Assembly: GCA_008638375.1 (NCBI GenBank)
Contig: CM018038.1
Span: forward strand, 14,654,515-14,718,514
Reading direction: 5' to 3'
Source of the DNA: Nyssa sinensis
Taxonomy: Eukaryota > Streptophyta > Magnoliopsida > Cornales > Nyssaceae
Length of the DNA stretch: 64,000 bases
The position numbers and the translations under genes are program-made. The stretch's first letter is position 1, and every line of letters starts with the position of its first letter. The notes below the pieces were generated by a model, which had not been told where the DNA came from, searched no databases, and was given only the letters and a program-made list of their open reading frames with translations. Below, piece after piece: positions 59,226-64,000 of this stretch.

Positions 59226-59560
59226 TTTGGTAGACTTCTTGACTTTTTCTTGGCTCATGCCTTAGGGCATTTTGGGGCCCATTTAGGGTCATTATTCCAA
59301 GGCATATTTAAAGACATTTTGGAGTTATCTTGGAGGCCACCCTTGAACATGCTTTAGACTAATTTTGGTCATTGGTTTGGGAGATATTTGACTACCATTT
59401 GGGACTTATATTGGGTGAGTCTAGTTAATGAATTTTCATTTTTATTTTGGAAAAACATGGGGGAATAATTGCATAATCACTTAAAATCCAACTTAATTAC
59501 CTTTCTTCTTTCACTTCACTCACTCCCTGGGTTTGTAGAAATTCGGGACATGACATTAAT

Positions 59561-60635
59561 CCTGTATTATTTGGAATAAAAAATTCAAAACATAGCATTT
59601 TTCATCAACAAAATATGTAAAAGTTATTAACAATTTTACTAATATATCAAACATTTATTGGTTTCAAGTGCAACACACCGAGACTAATGAATAATTTTTT
59701 TGATTTTAGAATTAGTAATTGGACCTATTTGATAATCTTGCTAATGTGTTTAGTATTTATTAATTTAAATGCAATGCATCAGAATTAATCAATACATTTC
59801 CTTGTTTTAGAGTTAATAATCTACATCCACTGGGATTAGACAATCTCTATTTCACGGTTTACCGATTCTCAATCAACTAAATAGCTTATTATAAATATAA
59901 ATCATTTTAAGTTAATTTTCATTAAAAAAATCATATATAAGATAATTCTTTATAAATATAAACTTTGATAAATTAATAATAAAAAATATAGATTAATAGC
60001 TTTTTTATAAGACTTACCAACTATAGTTTTGAAAATATAACCGTCGGTTTTACTATGATTCAACCTAAATCGAAGTGCTTCAGATTGATTTAAATTATAT
60101 ATTTTAATTTATTAGCATAATTAATTAAATTAAAAAAATAAAACCCTTATACTCGTTGGTTCCAAATTTTCAATTGATTTAAATTTAAAAGTGAATAAAA
60201 AAAAGTAAATTATATTGACTTTTCTTAATATTTTTTATAATTATAAAAATATTTTTTAAGATTTTTGAAATGATACTAATCTTTTTTTATTTTTATCGAT
60301 GAATTATGAATAGCTTCCTTGCAATTTTTTTTCAAATGATAAAAATGTATATTTAATTTATTTTTAAAATTTTGACATTTTTTAACTTTTTAAAAAAATT
60401 AAGATAAATAATTTATATTTATTTTAGTCAAAAAAAATATTTTAATTAATATTTATGATCCCCATGTTAAAATGAATCTAATCATTCCTTACTAGCTACT
60501 TCATGTTCTTTAAATGCGACGGGTAAGATAGCTACATACACATGAATTCTTTCATTGAATTTTATGACTCTTGCTACTTTATATTATGTATATATGTTCT
60601 TTAAATGCAGTACAGTAAGACAGCTACAATGCTAT
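59561..60635. other. AT-rich intergenic DNA
   Basis: No gene seen. Near its right end, ATGTTCTTTAAATGC-YRRYRGTAAGAYAGCTAC occurs twice (about 60507 and 60595), a short direct duplication. Confidence 0.5.
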
Positions 60636-61424
60636 GGCTGCGTTTGGTTAGTATTTTAAAACTTGTTTCATGGTTTCTAAAAATTTAATTTGTATTTGGT
60701 TAAGAGTTTCAAATGTTGTGTTTCAAAAACTGATTTTGAAAATTTTTAAAATCTTCCCCTCTCTATCTCTCTACCTTCTTTCAACATCACCCGTCATTTA
60801 CGGCAAACCCACTTATTTTTCATCGCAATTCTCTATTGACCTTCATCTACAACCACCAAGCACGGTCACCGGAGGCTGTGTCAGGCGTCGTTGCTTCATT
60901 GTTCTTGTTATCATTTGGAGAAAGAGAGAGAGGAGGTGGTTGTCGGTGAAGCTTGGTTGTCACAATGGTGGCTTCTGATGGGTGTTAGTGGTGCACGCCG
61001 GTAAGGTGGTGTGAGGGGTGGGAGGTGGGTGGTGGTGTTGTGTTGTGATGGAGGTGGGTGGTGATATTTGTGGATGCCTGATAGAGAAAGAGTGGGAGAT
61101 ACGATTCTTTTAAACTGGGATTCAATATAGCACATGATTTGTGAGCTCATTTAATTTAACCATAAAATTTTTGACTCTTGATGTCTTTCTTGTATGAGGT
61201 TCCATTGTGATGATTAACATGTGTTGGTATTAGTATATAAAAAAGGTGAATAAAGTTTTTTTTTTTGAATTATATTCAAACACATTTTCATTTTTTTTTT
61301 AAATTCAGATTATCATATCCAAACGTATTTTTATAATTTTAAAAAATTCAACTACAAAATTCTGAAATACATTTAAAAAATATTTTACAGAAAATCATAT
61401 CTGAATCACTATCTAAACACAGCC
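60636..61424. mobile_element. Possible non-autonomous DNA transposon
   Basis: The ends GGCTGCGTTTGGTTAG and, inverted, GGCTGTGTTTAGATAG match at 13 of 16 positions, with TAT on both outer sides. A short duplication of this kind would suit a PIF/Harbinger-like element, although TAT is not the usual target. It contains a GGTGGT-rich tract on the plus strand near 61000. No transposase. Confidence 0.5.
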
Positions 61425-61619
61425 TATCTTTTTCCACATCAATGCATTACTTTTTTTTTCTTATTATACAAGCTGGATGGCCAACTCTTTTTCATTATGC
61501 TATAATGCTTCATTGGACAGATAATTAGATAAATTAATTTTTAAAGTCTCGTAAAATTAGTGGTTAAAAAAAATAGAAAGGACTCATTAATAATACCAGA
61601 AGTAAATTATAATTTATAA

Positions 61620-62141
61620 TGTTGGATTGTCCCACATTGCCCGTTTCAAGCTCGTCTGTGCTATATAGAAGGTTTCAAATCCTCTCTCCTTAACACCTGG
61701 ATTTCAAGGAGCTATATGAGCTAGGCCTTATTTTCAACATGGTATCAGAGCCAAAGCGACACTAGGCCATTTTGGTCGTCTTGGTCCAAGGGATATGTTG
61801 AATTGTCTCATATTGCCCGTTCCAAGCGGCTGTCCGGGTCCAGGGGGTATGTTGGATTATCCCACATCGCCCGTTCCAAGCTATTATGTGTTATAGGCTT
61901 CAAATTCCTCCTGTTATAGGACTAGGGAGCTCCCACATCGCCCGTTCCAAGCTACTATGTGTTATAGGCTTCAAGCTCCTCTTGTTATAGGACCAGAGAG
62001 CTCCTCTGTGTTATAAGCTTATGTTAGATTGTCCCACATCGCCCGTTCCAAGCTCCTTTGTGTTATAGCTAATTCATAAAACAAAACATCAGATCCTCTC
62101 TCTTTAACACCTGGGTTTTAAGTTAGGCCTTATTTTCAACA
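61620..62141 (+). mobile_element. Rearranged TRIM retrotransposon
   Basis: The first LTR (61620-61739) starts TGTTGGATTGTCCCACATTG and ends TTTTCAACA, followed by the primer-binding motif TGGTATCAGAGCC at 61740. The last LTR (about 62023-62141) ends TTTTCAACA. Between them are further partial copies of the LTR 5' part (starting near 61795, 61849 and 61930). Flanks TATAA and TATAG match at four of five bases. The LTR resembles that of the TRIM at 14694-15269, so they belong to one family. Confidence 0.85.
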
Positions 62142-62270
62142 TATAGCATTAATAAAATAATAGAAAGAGATGAGTGATATTACTAATTATTTTTAACATA
62201 TAACATTAATAAAATAATAAAAGGAAAGGAGTGATATTATTAATTATATCACCTATCAGTGAATGAGATA
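62142..62270 (+). repeat. Local direct duplication next to the TRIM
   Basis: ATAGCATTAATAAAATAATA with a following GAGTGATATTACTAATTAT is repeated once with a few changes (second copy from about 62198). Confidence 0.7.
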
Positions 62271-62747
62271 GTTAATCTACCCTTATCTAATTCATAAAAC
62301 AAAACATGGCCAATGATCCTCGCTACCTTCCTATTTCTCTATTTTTTTTTTATGGAAAATGATTCATGCAATTCATGAATTAGGGTTTGGGACTTGGAAG
62401 TGTGGAAACTAAGGGGTTGTTCCCCCCTAGTTTTTTTTTTAATTTAAAATTTGTCTAATATTTATTGAAATTATTTTCAAATATGCTATTTTAATTTATA
62501 TTTTTGTCCTCTTCAGATTTATTCTATTGAAACTTTTTCTTATACTTATTTAAATTTTTTTTGAAATAGATCTATTTACTTTATATTTTAGATAAATTAC
62601 ACTGATTTTTCTTGTGATTTAACTTCATTATAATCCTAACTCTAACATTTCATATAATTATACTGGTATCTCTTGTACTATATTTCAATCTAAAAAAAGC
62701 CTCCAACCATTAGTTAACTTTTTGGCCATGCTTAATACCATTAACTG

Positions 62748-63110
62748 TACATGTCACTAATTGTTATTTGCAATGTAGCTGTATGCATCACGAGGGCGTC
62801 GCTAATAGTGCAGTTGCACAATTTTTTTTTGCGATGTGTTGACTAAACGTTGTAGTTAATACCTTATTTGCAATGTTGGATTTGTTAAAGAAAATTCATA
62901 AGGCATCAGTAATGATAAGTACAAAAAAACATAAACAATGTCGCTAATGATTAACATATTTGCGATGCTTATTTACCATTGCTAGTTAGGCCAATAGGAT
63001 CTTATTTGTGATGCCTTACACGTCAGTAATAATGACTTAAAGTCATGACTATTGGCAATGCCAATACATGTTGCGAATAATATATCCATCGCATCAGGTG
63101 TTCCATGCAT
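62748..63110. mobile_element. CACTA-like subterminal repeat region
   Basis: Starts CACTAATTG and contains many copies in both orientations of a word like TTTGCGATG, GCATCRSTAAT or GTCGCTAAT, the pattern of subterminal repeats in plant CACTA transposons. No matching CACTA terminus or target duplication was found, and no transposase. Confidence 0.4.
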
Positions 63111-63114
63111 GGAT

Positions 63115-64000
63115 GATGCGATAACATCTTGAGAGAACTTAATACTTTAATCTCAATGTCACAAAATTTTGAGTATCTTGATTAGTGGGTTTATGATGCA
63201 TTTCTACACTATTGTCGCGTGCCAAACTTTAGGAGTTTACCGAAACCTACCCCCAAGTCTTTAAGCAACTATGAGATAGAAGGGCATGAGTTTCTTGATT
63301 GAACTTTATTTATAATGAGAATGTTTTGCTAAGCTATGGACTATTTGATGACTTAACCAAATCTAGCATGATCCTACTAGGTATGGGAATTGAGATTAGC
63401 TCGACCTGGCCTAGATTTGTGCTATGGCACTAAGTCTGGAACTGAGATTAGCTCGGCCAAGCTTAGGTGCGTAAGAGTAGGTCAACTAATAGTTAAAATT
63501 TGACTCTAAAGTTGCTTCATTATTTGAGTCTTGTAGGGTTATCCAGCAAAGACTTATTAACACTTTTCAGCTCATGGCCGAGCCATATGTAGAAATTTAA
63601 GAAATTTGGGATTGGTGATCTCTCATCTAGATCCTGTTTTATGCTGAGTTATCATCTCGTTGTAGACTCTCATGTGGCAGGTTATGATCGATGTAATCCA
63701 AGTACCAACAAAGGTTTTTTTTTTCTAAAGAAAATTTCTTATTGTTTTTTAGATACAAGAAGAATAGATTTCAAATGAAATGCATATTGATTTAAAATAG
63801 TTTATACTAAATTTTTTTATTAATATAGATAAAACTCTAATAAATATATAAAATTGTAATATTATTCCGATTGAATAAGTATAGATGCTAAATAATAATA
63901 GAGTTTTTATATAATGGAATAATATTGAGTAATAGAAAATTTAAAAGAACCCAAGTAAAATAATTTACAAAATTATAAACAATGCAATATAAAAAAATAT
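63115..64000. other. AT-rich DNA at the right edge
   Basis: No gene or element end recognised. Confidence 0.45.

Larger units (their letters stand above)
56640..59555 (+). mobile_element. Solo LTR, Ty3/gypsy-like, 2.9 kb
   Basis: Starts TGTAGAGATC, ends ATTCGGGACATGACA, and is flanked by identical TTAAT (56635-56639 and 59556-59560). The TCGGGACATGACA-type end is characteristic of large plant Ty3/gypsy LTRs. A TATA box (TTATAAATAC) lies near 57051, with a likely transcription start soon after. No second LTR, primer-binding site or gag-pol is seen, so recombination between the original LTRs is inferred. Two internal tandem repeats are listed separately. Orientation follows the TATA box. Confidence 0.88.

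Noticed and set aside
58810..59292. Several open frames in the GC-rich part of the solo LTR
   Set aside because: They overlap on both strands and follow from the 27-bp tandem repeat and the GC-rich tract.
1..64000. tRNA, rRNA, organelle-derived insertions
   Set aside because: I looked for cloverleaf-like and ribosomal or plastid-like segments and saw none apart from the tRNA-derived head of the SINE; a covariance-model scan would be needed to exclude them fully.

Overview
This window is nuclear DNA from a flowering plant, almost certainly a eudicot. It has AT-rich intergenic DNA, GT-AG introns, plant-specific gene families and plant transposon families (MULE, hAT, TRIM, Au-type SINE, Helitron, Ty3/gypsy solo LTR). 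The generous introns and the number of old insertions would fit a woody dicot, but I cannot name the species.

Layout. 1-2807: degenerate 5' half of a RICESLEEPER-like hAT transposon on the minus strand, running off the left edge. 2808-4425: AT-rich DNA ending in what looks like the start of a host 5' leader. 4436-20544: a 16,109-bp Mutator-like element (MULE) with two 271-bp terminal inverted repeats and a perfect 10-bp target duplication. It carries a MuDR-type transposase gene with three lesions, a nearly complete plant mobile domain (PMD, MAIN-like) gene, and fragments of at least five unrelated host genes: a TPR lumenal-family protein, TON2/FASS, an RS31-type SR splicing factor, a multi-ubiquitin-domain protein and a tRNA uracil methyltransferase. 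A tandem three-LTR TRIM is nested inside it. 20545-25000: remainder of the host leader, then an intact single-exon PPR gene (At5g18475-like), followed by an Au-type SINE. 26000-28480: a broken 3' piece of a plastid-type glucose-6-phosphate isomerase gene. 32166-49887: a complete 22-exon gene of the At4g24610/At5g65440 family. I joined its exons and the frame closes at 1257 aa; its introns hold a foldback element, LINE tails, a hAT MITE, a miniature TRIM, a Helitron end and a perfect 261-bp duplication. 51227-55591: a convergent minus-strand six-exon gene for a 247-aa protein of unknown function. 55650-64000: no host gene seen; it holds a 2.9-kb solo LTR, a possible small DNA transposon, a scrambled TRIM and CACTA-like subterminal repeats.

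The most notable object is the MULE. It combines an autonomous-type coding set (transposase plus PMD gene) with Pack-MULE-style capture from several sources. Its TIRs contain a strictly periodic array of alternating inverted heptamers. It lies inside what appears to be the 5' leader of the PPR gene, so it has probably separated that gene from its original promoter. Most nonsense lesions in the element are C-to-T or G-to-A changes, as expected of methylated, silenced DNA.
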